Shown: piece by piece, positions 17,793 through 26,511 of the stretch | Layout: every line of letters starts with the position of its first letter | Numbering within the stretch: position 1 is the first letter of the stretch | Translations under genes and position numbers: made by a program | Notes under the pieces: generated by a model | What the model saw: the letters and a program-made list of their open reading frames with translations, nothing else | Told to the model about the DNA's origin: nothing | Database searches by the model: none | DNA from: JAMZMI01 sp049115715 | Lineage (GTDB): Bacteria > Bacteroidota > Bacteroidia > Cytophagales > Cyclobacteriaceae | Direction of reading: 5' to 3' | DNA length: 64,000 nucleotides | NCBI GenBank assembly: GCA_049115715.1 | Contig: JAGDZQ010000019.1 | Location: 101,160-165,159 of the forward strand

Positions 17793-19271
17793 CTATTGAT
17801 AACCGTCGTTTTGTCCTAAATCAGGGTTATTGTCTCTTTGAGCTTGTGGTATTGGAAACAATACATGATGTGCCTGAGCTAATTTCCCTCGATTGACTGC
17901 TTGTTCAATGTATGACCCGTGTCGGATTAAATCTTCTCTGCGCAATCCTTCGGAATAAAACTCTCTTCCTCTTTCTGCTAGTATAAAATCGCGAAGACTT
18001 TCTTTAGTTCCAAAATCAGCTAGTGAAACTCTAAAAGAAGCATCTGAATTGGCTCTGGATCGCACCTCATTGATGAGGTCTATACTTTCCTGAGCTGGAC
18101 CGTTCGATTCATTGAGTGCCTCTGCTCTAGCTAATAGAATATCAGCATATCTGATCAATGGTATATCATTTCCATGAAATGCTCCTACGGCATTTGGATC
18201 AGGGAAAAACTTAAAACTCCTAACATCATCCAGAGCATTACCATCAGTATCTCTATCCAGTGGAGTGAGTTCGTTGGTTGTAGTTGGTGTGTATTCATGA
18301 ATCAAAAGTTGACGCCTAGAATCAGTGTCATCAAATGTCTCAAAAAACGCAGTGTAAGTTCTGAACTGCGCACCAAAATTTGCCCAATTTGTCTGAATAG
18401 GATAGTTCGGCGGAAACGCATGTGAGATGTAGGTATTTTGCTGATTAGAACCAACCAAACAATCAAATCGGAAAACAAACTCTGTGTTGTTTTCTCCTAC
18501 TACACTAAACAAGTCTAAGTAGTTTGGATAGAGTGCATATCCTCCATTATTAATTACGTTTTCGGCTGCAGAAGCTGCGTCAGACCACTGTTTATTATTA
18601 AGATAATATTTGGTCAAAACAGCATAGGCACTTCCTTTGTTGGCTCTACTCGAACTACCTCCGTACTCCAGATTGTCTACAGCAAACATGAGGTCACTTT
18701 CTACCTGCATTCTGTACTCATCTTCTGTAGCTCTGCTTCCTTTTCCTGCGGCTTCTATTTCATCAAGACTAGCCCCAGCTGGAATTTCTACAATAGGTGT
18801 AGGTCCAAAAAGGTTATGCAATAGGTAATAAGCAGTTCCTCTTATAAACCTTGCTTCTGCTATTGTCTTATTCAATATGGATTGATCAACACTAGTTAAC
18901 TCTCCGGTAACTAGCAATACATTATTCGCTGCTGCTATGGCCTCATAAAACCTACTATAGTACTGATTGAAATAATCCGTGCTTGGATCCCAAGAGAACT
19001 CCATCAGCGGCAACACTCTCCTGTTCAATCCACCACCTGTCTCCCATGACATATCAGTAGAAAATTCACCTAGCGCATAGTAATAGCCTACTGCATCCCA
19101 TGTTGTAACCTGAAGAGAAGCATAAGCTCCCACGAGTAGGGCGTCAAGGCCTTCTTCGCTTTGTAAAAAAGTCTCTGGGTTGATCTCTGTATAAACTTCT
19201 TCATCCAGAAAATCTCCACAACTCATTAAAATCAAAAGTCCTGATAGGAATATATATTTATATGTCTTCAT
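17793..19271 (-). CDS. SusD/RagB-family outer-membrane glycan-binding lipoprotein
   Basis: 492 residues, lipoprotein Cys 18 (GLLILMSC). Typical SusD features: GDFLDEEVYTEINPETFLQSEEG near the N-terminus, the helical TPR region with EARFIRGTAYYLLHNLFGPTPIVE (about 140-163), and the conserved C-terminal block ILLARAEALNESNG, ERGREFYSEGLRREDLIRHG and FPIPQAQRDNNPDLGQNDGY. It caps the SusC channel and binds oligosaccharide at the cell surface. The gene lies 11 bp downstream of susC and is followed by the hairpin preceding the sulfatase gene. Confidence 0.95.
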   Translation of the reverse strand: MKTYKYIFLSGLLILMSCGDFLDEEVYTEINPETFLQSEEGLDALLVGAYASLQVTTWDAVGYYYALGEFSTDMSWETGGGLNRRVLPLMEFSWDPSTDYFNQYYSRFYEAIAAANNVLLVTGELTSVDQSILNKTIAEARFIRGTAYYLLHNLFGPTPIVEIPAGASLDEIEAAGKGSRATEDEYRMQVESDLMFAVDNLEYGGSSSRANKGSAYAVLTKYYLNNKQWSDAASAAENVINNGGYALYPNYLDLFSVVGENNTEFVFRFDCLVGSNQQNTYISHAFPPNYPIQTNWANFGAQFRTYTAFFETFDDTDSRRQLLIHEYTPTTTNELTPLDRDTDGNALDDVRSFKFFPDPNAVGAFHGNDIPLIRYADILLARAEALNESNGPAQESIDLINEVRSRANSDASFRVSLADFGTKESLRDFILAERGREFYSEGLRREDLIRHGSYIEQAVNRGKLAQAHHVLFPIPQAQRDNNPDLGQNDGYQ

Positions 19272-19282
19272 TGTTCTATTCT

Positions 19283-22200
19283 TTAAAATTTAACATTCAA
19301 TCCCAAACGAACCGTACGAGCCAATGGGTAGCTATTATAGGAAGAGCGAGACACTCCGTTATTGGAGTTGATCCCATCTTCAGAGGCGATTTGAGCATTG
19401 ATCACCGGATCCAGCCCCTCTGCATTGGCATCTGGGTCATAGCCTTCAAAGTCCGTTATCGTGAATAGATTATCTATTGAAACGTAGATATTAAGCATGC
19501 TAACCCATGAAATATTTTCTACAGGTACGTCATACCCCAGCGTTACATTTTTCATCCGTACGAAAGAGGCATCCGTGATTGTCAATGAATTGATAGCCAG
19601 TGCTCCTCCATAGGTGCTTGGATTCTCGCCTGAAGGAAATTTATTGCTAGGATTGCTAGGAGTCCAGCGATCCTGCCAATATCTCGAAATTGAGTTTCTA
19701 GCTGTATTGGTTGGATACAAAGATTCAGCCACATTGGCATTGAGTACGTCGATTCCCTGCACTCCCAAAAGCAATACAGAAAGAGATAGATTTTGATACT
19801 TGAATACATTTCTAAAACCGAATGTATAATCCGGGAACGGATCTCCAAGAATCACTCTATCATTCGCATCCACATCGCCATCGCCATCTTGATCAACAAA
19901 TCGTGGCATTCCGGCGCTAAAGGTTGGCGTAGCTGAGTTAGCAATGTCATCTCCTTCTTGAAAGATTCCATTGATCTCATAACCGTAGTAAGATCGAAGA
20001 GCTGCTCCTTCTCTCACTGTTGTATATTGAGTGATGAAAGTCCCAACTCGTCCTCCAATGATCTCTTGGGTAAAATCAGGCAGTTTTGTTACTTCATTTT
20101 TCAGGAAGGAAAGGTTGAGGCTTGATGACCATGTGAAGTCTTTGTTTCTCACATTTTCAGTCTTTATGGCTAAATCTATCCCCTTATTAGCGACCTCACC
20201 AAAATTGGTTCGAACAGAGCTAAATCCAACTACGGATGGAAGCGGCTTGATAAAAAGCTGATCTGTAGTAACTCTATTAAACAAATCGATAGAGCCAGAT
20301 ATACGGTCATTGAACAAAGAGTAGTCAATACCTAAGTTTACTTCCTTGGTTGTTTCCCATTTCAGATCCGGGTTTGGTAACCTCGCTGGTCTCACACCTT
20401 GAACAAGATTGCCGTCAAAGACTGAGTTGCTTCCGGCTATAAGTGTCTGACGCGTTTCAAAATTGTTAATCCCCTGATTACCGAGTTCTCCATACCCTAA
20501 TCTCAACTTAAGATCATCAATGGCATCTAAGTCCTTAAAAAAAGCTTCCTCGCTTAGTCTCCATCCGAGAGATGCGGAAGGGAAAAATGCGTAACGGTTA
20601 TCTTCCGAAAATCGTGAAGAACCGTCAACTCTAAATGCAGCTGTGAGAAGGTATTTCCCTTTATAATCGTAAGTTCCTCTTCCTATAAAACCATTAAGCT
20701 GATTTTTAAACTTTGAGCTGGATACCCCATCGCTCAAGTCTCCATTTCCTCCTTGCAATAGGTTTGTGGTAGTACCATCTGACAGAAATCCTCCTCCTGT
20801 GGCACCAAGACCTGTAGTAACAAACTCTTCGAGGGTTGCACCTCCCATTAGGGAAAAGTTATGATCGTCAAAAGAAGAGTTTCTATAGGTTAACAAAGCT
20901 TCTGTCAACCAATGAGTAGCCTCTACAGAATTGACCTGAGCCAAACCTCCATTGCCTAATCCGATATCGGTGACACGACTTCTATAAAAATCTCGGCGAC
21001 TGTTACTGATATCTCCACCTAAGCGTACTGTAGCGGTTAGATTCTTAAGAATATCATAGTCCATACTCAGCGAGGAGTAGAACCTATTGATTATGTTGGT
21101 ATTGTCTATTCCTTCTATTAGCGCTATTGGATGATCCAATGCTATTGAGGTATTTCTAGCATATCTACCTGTGTTGGGATCAATACCTGATAGTGTCGGG
21201 TCATATTGTATTGCAGAACTAATAGGTCCTGCTCCTTCATTGGCTCCATTTGAAACAAGTATCTCATCATTTACCTGACGGGTAAAGTTTGCATTGGCTG
21301 ATATAAGCAACTTGCTAGTTGGACTACTCTGTACATTTAGTCTAATGTTGTATTTCTCACTTCCTGAAGTCTTAATGACTCCTTCCTGATCGAAATAGTT
21401 AAGTCCCAGATAGTAATTGCTCTTGTCACTTCCACCCGAAATGGACAGTTGGTGATTTTGAACCACTGCATCTCGAAATATCTCCTCCTGCCAGTCGCTT
21501 CCGCTTCCAAATCCACTGATTTGCTGATCAGTATAAATAGCTGATCCTCCTGCTGATATCTCCCTGAAATTGACCATTTCCGCATAGTCTTTTGCTCCTA
21601 AGACATCCAGATCTGATTCTACTGATTGGAAACCAGTGTACATTGAATATGATATCACAGCTTTCCCCGCCTTACCTTTCTTTGTAGTAATTAGCACTAC
21701 ACCATTTGCAGCACGAGTACCATAAATGGCCGCCGCTGATGCGTCTTTAAGCACCTCGATAGATTCAATATCATCAGGACTGAGTGACGAAGGGCTTACC
21801 CCTGGCAAACCATCCACTACGAATAGAACAGAGTTGTCACTGCTGATAGAACCTGCGCCACGTATTTGAATACTTAATTCTGCACCAGGGGCAGAGCTCA
21901 CTTGACTTACATTTACTCCAGATGCTGCTCCATTCAACAATTGGAGTGCATCATAGTTGGCTCCTTGTGTAAAATCTTCTTGCTTGACCGATACTACTGA
22001 TCCTGTGAGAGAGTTCTGATTCTGTGTGCCATACCCAATCACCACCACCTCATTCAGAGATGCCACATCTGGGGACATAGTGACATCAATTACAGCCCGA
22101 TTATTTAATTGAACTTCCTGTGTCTTATAGCCTACAAATGTGAAGACCAGAATCGAATTTTCATCGGAAACAGTAATCCTAAACTGTCCATTAACATCTG

Positions 22201-22693
22201 CGACCGTTCCATTGTTTGTTCCCTTTTCTAGTATTGTAGCTCCAGGAAGCCCCTCTCCATTTTCATCCGTCACTGTACCTTCTACCGTTTGCTTCTCAGT
22301 AATAGACTCCTCCACATCAGGCAAGGCAACTTTTTTACTTACCTTCTTAACCGTAATGGTTTCGTTAATTCTTCTAAAAGAGACTCCTACCTGAACTGAA
22401 ACTTCTTTGAGAAGTGCATTCAAATCCCAGTTTCTCTTATTTAACGATATCAGTTTCCCTTTCAGTTCCCTTTCAGAATAAGCAAAAGTGAAGTCACTTG
22501 AACTCTCGATTTCTTGAAAAAGAGACAGAATAGAACCTGTGCTCATCTGAATCTCAAAATTAATCTCATTGAGATGCTTGCGCTGCGCTACCGATTCGGT
22601 TGCCAGCGCCATCGATAACGAATAGCAAAAAATGCTTGTGTAAATCGCAATTTTTGACATGCGTAAAAGTAATTTTCGTAATTTTACATTCAT
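19283..22693 (-). CDS. SusC/RagA-family TonB-dependent transporter with STN signalling domain
   Basis: 1136 residues. After the signal peptide (cleaved around residue 36, SVAQ) comes an STN domain (about 53-118: ILSLFQEIESSSDFTFAYSE and LLKEVSVQVGVSFRRINETI), then a carboxypeptidase-regulatory-like domain (about 135-208), the TonB-box-like EVVVIGYG (215-222), the plug (NVSQVSSAPGAELSIQIRGAGSI region) and a 22-strand barrel to the C-terminus (RTVRLGLNVKF). It imports oligosaccharides across the outer membrane with TonB energy. The STN domain marks the signal-transducing subclass that contacts a FecR anti-sigma factor, which is encoded immediately upstream. Hence transport and induction are linked. 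Confidence 0.96.
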   Translation of the reverse strand: MNVKLRKLLLRMSKIAIYTSIFCYSLSMALATESVAQRKHLNEINFEIQMSTGSILSLFQEIESSSDFTFAYSERELKGKLISLNKRNWDLNALLKEVSVQVGVSFRRINETITVKKVSKKVALPDVEESITEKQTVEGTVTDENGEGLPGATILEKGTNNGTVADVNGQFRITVSDENSILVFTFVGYKTQEVQLNNRAVIDVTMSPDVASLNEVVVIGYGTQNQNSLTGSVVSVKQEDFTQGANYDALQLLNGAASGVNVSQVSSAPGAELSIQIRGAGSISSDNSVLFVVDGLPGVSPSSLSPDDIESIEVLKDASAAAIYGTRAANGVVLITTKKGKAGKAVISYSMYTGFQSVESDLDVLGAKDYAEMVNFREISAGGSAIYTDQQISGFGSGSDWQEEIFRDAVVQNHQLSISGGSDKSNYYLGLNYFDQEGVIKTSGSEKYNIRLNVQSSPTSKLLISANANFTRQVNDEILVSNGANEGAGPISSAIQYDPTLSGIDPNTGRYARNTSIALDHPIALIEGIDNTNIINRFYSSLSMDYDILKNLTATVRLGGDISNSRRDFYRSRVTDIGLGNGGLAQVNSVEATHWLTEALLTYRNSSFDDHNFSLMGGATLEEFVTTGLGATGGGFLSDGTTTNLLQGGNGDLSDGVSSSKFKNQLNGFIGRGTYDYKGKYLLTAAFRVDGSSRFSEDNRYAFFPSASLGWRLSEEAFFKDLDAIDDLKLRLGYGELGNQGINNFETRQTLIAGSNSVFDGNLVQGVRPARLPNPDLKWETTKEVNLGIDYSLFNDRISGSIDLFNRVTTDQLFIKPLPSVVGFSSVRTNFGEVANKGIDLAIKTENVRNKDFTWSSSLNLSFLKNEVTKLPDFTQEIIGGRVGTFITQYTTVREGAALRSYYGYEINGIFQEGDDIANSATPTFSAGMPRFVDQDGDGDVDANDRVILGDPFPDYTFGFRNVFKYQNLSLSVLLLGVQGIDVLNANVAESLYPTNTARNSISRYWQDRWTPSNPSNKFPSGENPSTYGGALAINSLTITDASFVRMKNVTLGYDVPVENISWVSMLNIYVSIDNLFTITDFEGYDPDANAEGLDPVINAQIASEDGINSNNGVSRSSYNSYPLARTVRLGLNVKF

Positions 22694-22721
22694 AGGGTTT
22701 TTGTTTAAGTCAGAAATTCTT

Positions 22722-22762
22722 AGAAAGCTGAGAGCCTTTCCCCAAAGTCGACTCAGCTTTCT
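22722..22762. promoter_or_regulatory. Perfect 11-bp hairpin between fecR and susC
   Basis: AGAAAGCTGAG (22722-22732) and CTCAGCTTTCT (22752-22762) are exact reverse complements with a 19-base loop. It lies between the fecR stop (22781) and the susC start (22693). On the transcribed strand no T-run follows, so it is not a standard terminator; an mRNA-end or regulatory structure is more likely. Confidence 0.5.
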
Positions 22763-22780
22763 TTTTATATAGTTTATGGT

Positions 22781-23755
22781 TTATTTAATTGTCACATTCT
22801 TCTCATCGATTTCATATTTAAAGTCATAGGCAAATGACAAACTGCCTAACACTGCGTTCAGTGTTAGGTTATTGTATGAACCTGAAAATTTTTTGTTCAA
22901 ATCAGGTGTCTTTTCCAGATAGAAGTCAACTCCATACCACCTTGACATTAGCTTGAATATTTCTTCTATACTTTGATTTTCGAAGGCCAGTTTTTTTTCA
23001 GTCCATCCAAAGGCAACTTGGGATTTTCTAATTTCCTCTTTGATAAGCAGTTTATCCTCTCTAGTATAAACCGCCATTTCATTAGCTATTAAAATCAAAT
23101 TCTCGTCCGTATTTCTTGATTCTACGGATACTCGTCCTGTTTTTACGGAGACAGCAACCTCGTTTTCATTCGGGTACGATTTCACATTGAAAGATGTACC
23201 GAGAACCTCTATATTGACATTGTCCGAAGTGATATGGAATGGCCTGTTTTCATCGCGCCGTACATCGAAAAAGGCTTCACCCACAAGCTCAACCTCTCTA
23301 GTTTCAGATGAGAACGTTTTTGGAAAGGTTATTTTACTTCCCGCATTTAGCTTTACTATGCTTCCATCAGGTAATTCAAAAGTAAGTTTTTGTCCCAAGT
23401 TCGCTTCTTTTTCCACTATGAGAACCCCCTTATTCGAATGCACCCCAATCTCGGTAAATGTGTTTCCCTGCCACAAAAAACTAATAGTCAATCCTATGAT
23501 TAAAATAGCTGCTGCAGAGAAATATTTCCAGCGACCCAATCCCTTAGATGACTTCCAATTTGAATTCTGACTTTGTATCCTTTGAAGGACACGAGTCTTA
23601 GCATTCATAACCTCGACTTCAGACACCTTCCAATTGCCAACGATATTCTCAAAAGCCTTTCTGTTCTCAATATTTTCCTGAAGCCATAACTTCAGCTTAA
23701 TTTCCTCCGACTCATTGAGGTTTCCTTGGAGATATTTTAGAATGAGTTCTTCCAT
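22781..23755 (-). CDS. FecR-family anti-sigma factor
   Basis: 324 residues. N-terminal cytoplasmic domain (LKYLQGNLNESEEIKLKLWL) binds sigma; one membrane helix lies about 78-96 (YFSAAAILIIGLTISFLW); the periplasmic FecR domain (about 110-220: LTFELPDGSIVKLNAGSKI, VELVGEAFFDVRRDENRPF, IEVLGTSFNVKSY) is well conserved; the C-terminal DUF4974 region (SIEEIFKLMSRWYGVDFYLE) resembles an STN fold and should contact the SusC STN domain. It holds the ECF sigma inactive until the transporter signals ligand. It lies between the sigma gene and susC. Confidence 0.93.
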   Translation of the reverse strand: MEELILKYLQGNLNESEEIKLKLWLQENIENRKAFENIVGNWKVSEVEVMNAKTRVLQRIQSQNSNWKSSKGLGRWKYFSAAAILIIGLTISFLWQGNTFTEIGVHSNKGVLIVEKEANLGQKLTFELPDGSIVKLNAGSKITFPKTFSSETREVELVGEAFFDVRRDENRPFHITSDNVNIEVLGTSFNVKSYPNENEVAVSVKTGRVSVESRNTDENLILIANEMAVYTREDKLLIKEEIRKSQVAFGWTEKKLAFENQSIEEIFKLMSRWYGVDFYLEKTPDLNKKFSGSYNNLTLNAVLGSLSFAYDFKYEIDEKNVTIK

Positions 23756-23937
23756 TAATTTTCCTATTCTTAATAATAGGAGTCATTCTTCTCATTAAAT
23801 ACTCAGCGTATCTGAAAACATTGTTATCTCAACGAAATTCTTCGACAATCATTGAAATAATAGCATCAATTAGGGAAAAATATTGACAAAATGATTTATC
23901 CAAGAAGGAAGGGCTTTTCTATCTCAGTACTTCATTT

Positions 23938-24558
23938 TCAGGGACAGAAATGGGCACCAACGAGCAATACAGTAATCGTACTGATCCTAGAAATAAACCT
24001 CAACATTTTCCCAGAATCCTTAAAGTGGTCATTGAGGCTCGCTTTTATTTTCTTAATAACCGCAAAGAGATGGTTTTCTACCGTTCGTTTAGAAATACCC
24101 AATTCGTGTGCTATTTGCTGATTTGAATATCCTTTGTTCTTGGAGAGGTCATAGACCAATTTTCGATGAGGAGTAAGTTTATCCAATGTTCTGGAAATGA
24201 GTTGTTCCAACTCCTTTCCGATCAACAGACTTTCTGGATCAATTGCATCTGATATTTGCAATGTCTCATCGTAATCGGAATAGGTGAATTTTCTATGATC
24301 ATGAGAAGCAACTCTTATTGCTTGATGTTTCACAGAAACATGCAGATAGGCTTGCAATTCATTTATATCATCATAGTTGGGCTGATTATTCCAAATATTG
24401 AGGAACACTTCGGCGACCGTATCTTCAGCCAGTGTTTTACTCTTAGTAATGGAAAAAGCATAGCGATAAAGATTCTCGAAATTTGATTCATATACATTTT
24501 CGAACCATTTTTCAAAGCTTTCGTCTTGATAGAGTTTTAGAATCTTTTTACGAGTCAT
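23938..24558 (-). CDS. ECF RNA polymerase sigma factor (PUL regulator)
   Basis: 206 residues. Sigma region 2 is at about 22-90 (FENLYRYAFSITKSKTLAED and EVFLNIWNNQ), region 4 at about 125-180 (LDKLTPHRKLVYDLSKNKGY and IAHELGISKRTVENHLF). A hydrophobic tail (LRFISRISTITVLLVGAHF) follows, as in many Bacteroidota PUL sigma factors. It should direct transcription of the susC operon when released by FecR. The gap to fecR (182 bp) suggests that fecR may have additional control. It has its own promoter with a good -7 box. Confidence 0.93.
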   Translation of the reverse strand: MTRKKILKLYQDESFEKWFENVYESNFENLYRYAFSITKSKTLAEDTVAEVFLNIWNNQPNYDDINELQAYLHVSVKHQAIRVASHDHRKFTYSDYDETLQISDAIDPESLLIGKELEQLISRTLDKLTPHRKLVYDLSKNKGYSNQQIAHELGISKRTVENHLFAVIKKIKASLNDHFKDSGKMLRFISRISTITVLLVGAHFCP

Positions 24559-24574
24559 TTAATTACCATTCTCT

Positions 24575-24604
24575 CAAAACTATTATAACTTAAAGCATCC
24601 TAAA
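24575..24604 (-). promoter_or_regulatory. Promoter of the ECF sigma gene, with an inverted-repeat half-site
   Basis: On the minus strand, TAGTTTTG (24582-24575) is an exact TAnnTTTG -7 box. TTTA (24604-24601) lies at -33 with an 18-bp spacer. The start codon follows about 16 bases downstream. The sequence AAATGCGAATA at 24602-24612, overlapping the -33 box, recurs as its exact reverse complement at 24718-24728. Confidence 0.55.
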
Positions 24605-24716
24605 TGCGAATACCATTACATATATCGCGAAAAAATACAATAAATGAAAGGATTATGATCATTTGACTCAATTTATCACCTCAGAAAACATTCCAATTTT
24701 TCCACTATGCCCCATC

Positions 24717-24893
24717 TTATTCGCATTTGATAAAGGTAGGTGGTGAATGCCCTTCTTTGAGCATTTCTCTTATCACGGATTCAGAGTAATTAGAAAAGAT
24801 GATACCTGTCTTTCTTATATCTAGCAAGAGGCATTAGACGTCAAGAGGCAAATACAAAAACGAACAAAACTCCATATCTAACTCCTCCAACAT
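24717..24893 (-). pseudogene. Relic of a response-regulator receiver domain
   Basis: One minus-strand frame from the ATG at 24893 reads MLEELDMEFCSFLYLPLDV, a TAA at 24836-24834, then CLLLDIRKTG directly followed by IIFSNYSESVIREMLKEG and a stop at 24717. In receiver domains, D-V-x-L-L-D-I-R-M-P-G carries the phospho-acceptor Asp, and a later strand and helix read IIxFSxYSExxxIREMLKEGAxGYLxK. Both pieces are here but the ~25 residues between them are lost and a stop interrupts the first strand, so it is a degraded gene. I find no output domain nearby. The rest of the 636-bp gap (24559-25194) holds only the sigma promoter and the terminator at 25142. Confidence 0.4.
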
Positions 24894-25141
24894 AGCACAA
24901 ATAAATTTTATTGAATGTTAGACAGATTGAGAAGTAAATGGCGCAACCTCATTCTATCAACTTCTCGTTGGCTCATCGAGACTAAGTAAGAAAGAAGTAA
25001 TTTTAGAATCACCCAATAAATCACTCGATTTAATACTTCTTCTTAGAGCACTTGACACATAAACAGAAACCCGACGAATAGAAGTACCCATTTAGTAGTA
25101 TAGTATCTATTAGAAACTTATAAACCCTAAGCATTCAAAAC

Positions 25142-25168
25142 AAAAAAAGCAGGACAAGTCCTGCTTTT
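25142..25168 (-). terminator. Terminator of the adhesin operon
   Basis: AAAAGCAGGAC (25145-25155) and GTCCTGCTTTT (25158-25168) form an 11-bp perfect stem with a 2-base loop. Read on the minus strand it ends in seven T residues, 27 bp after the stop codon of the OmpA-like gene. Confidence 0.85.
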
Positions 25169-25194
25169 AAAATTCTATCTTCAATTGTCAAATA

Positions 25195-26505
25195 CTAGTA
25201 GTCCAAACAAACATATTTGACAACAACCTTTCGATTCTCTTTTACATCCTCACCAGCCTTTGACTCACCACTTGGAATCAATATTATTCTGTTTTCATTC
25301 AGTCCAGTGTCAATTGACCTGATATAGTCAGTTACCACCTTCGCTCGCTTATAGGATAAATTTAGGTTATAAGATTCACTACCCAAATCGTCGGTCTGTC
25401 CTTCAACTATCAAACCTATGCTACTATCTCTACTTAGATGAGTTACGATTTCATTCAACTGACTTTGATAAGAACTCTCATCGAACTTACTTGAATTTCG
25501 ATCAAAGTAAATATTAAGTCCTACTGGTAAATCTTTCTTTTGATTTTTAAGTGCTTCCTGAAGCTGGCTCACTGGAACAAGTTCTTCCTTTTCCTCTTGC
25601 ACAACTTCAACCAGTTCCCAATTTCCTGTGAAAATATCACTAAACTTAGAGTATCTATTGCTTGCCAATAAGAACTCTCCATTGTCGTAAATTGAGAAAT
25701 ATCCGTCGAATTTATCAGAATTAACTTCCGCTCCAAGATTGACAGGTTCCGTCCATGAAGACCAGCTATCATCGAGTCGTTCAGACATGAATATATCTGC
25801 TTCACCATAACCACCAAAGCCATTACTGGAAAAGAAAAGAGTCTTCTTATCATCCGTTAAAAAAGGTGAAGTTTCATACCCTTCACTATTTATCGTATGT
25901 CCCATGTAAATAGGGTTTCTCCAATGACCACCCTCTCCCTTTAAACTTACAAATAAATCCTCTTCACCCTCAGACCTCTCATTGAACATCGTGATCACAA
26001 TGACATCTTCAAGATGATTGATGAAGAAAGCGTACAGCTTGTTTCCAGTATTAACCTGAAAATCTATCGTTAGTGGTTTAGTCCATTCACCATCCTCATA
26101 GTCTGTATAAACTATACCTTTATTTCTAATCAATGTAGATGTATAGCTATTTAACAAATAAAGCCGTTCACGAGAATTTGCAATTCCTACAATAGAATTA
26201 TTCTCAGCATTATTCATCTTTTTGAAATTCCGCATATCAGACCATTGCCCGTCTTTCTTATAACTATACCATATATCCTGATTTATTTTATCCCTACCAA
26301 CATTTTCGTTGTGGTGAGACCTTACCATGAATAGAGTATCATAGCTCTTATCGTAAAGTGGATAGATCTCTTCAGCATAAGAATTCACATTAGGATTTTC
26401 GAGTAACTTAACACCTGAGAATGCATACTCGTATTCCTTATCCTGAGCTAACACCTGAACAATCACTGTGATCGACAGGCAAAATATTAAAACTTTATTC
26501 ATCAT
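25195..26505 (-). CDS. PD40 beta-propeller and OmpA-domain outer-membrane protein
   Basis: 436 residues with signal peptide (VLIFCLSITVIVQVLAQ). The middle carries WD40-like PD40 repeats (ETSPFLTDDKKTLFFSSNGF and YGEADIFMSERLDDSW, about 215-255). The C-terminal OmpA peptidoglycan-binding domain (about 330-432) shows LNIYFDRNSSKFDE, VEGQTDDLGSESYNLNLSYK with the expected Asp, RAKVVTDYI, and a divergent end (SGESKAGEDVKENRKVVV). Such proteins tether T9SS or gliding components to the cell wall. It is the last gene of the adhesin-porP-ompA operon, 6 bp after porP. Two adjacent ATG codons are possible starts. Confidence 0.85.
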   Translation of the reverse strand: MMNKVLIFCLSITVIVQVLAQDKEYEYAFSGVKLLENPNVNSYAEEIYPLYDKSYDTLFMVRSHHNENVGRDKINQDIWYSYKKDGQWSDMRNFKKMNNAENNSIVGIANSRERLYLLNSYTSTLIRNKGIVYTDYEDGEWTKPLTIDFQVNTGNKLYAFFINHLEDVIVITMFNERSEGEEDLFVSLKGEGGHWRNPIYMGHTINSEGYETSPFLTDDKKTLFFSSNGFGGYGEADIFMSERLDDSWSSWTEPVNLGAEVNSDKFDGYFSIYDNGEFLLASNRYSKFSDIFTGNWELVEVVQEEKEELVPVSQLQEALKNQKKDLPVGLNIYFDRNSSKFDESSYQSQLNEIVTHLSRDSSIGLIVEGQTDDLGSESYNLNLSYKRAKVVTDYIRSIDTGLNENRIILIPSGESKAGEDVKENRKVVVKYVCLDY

Positions 26506-26511
26506 TGAGAA

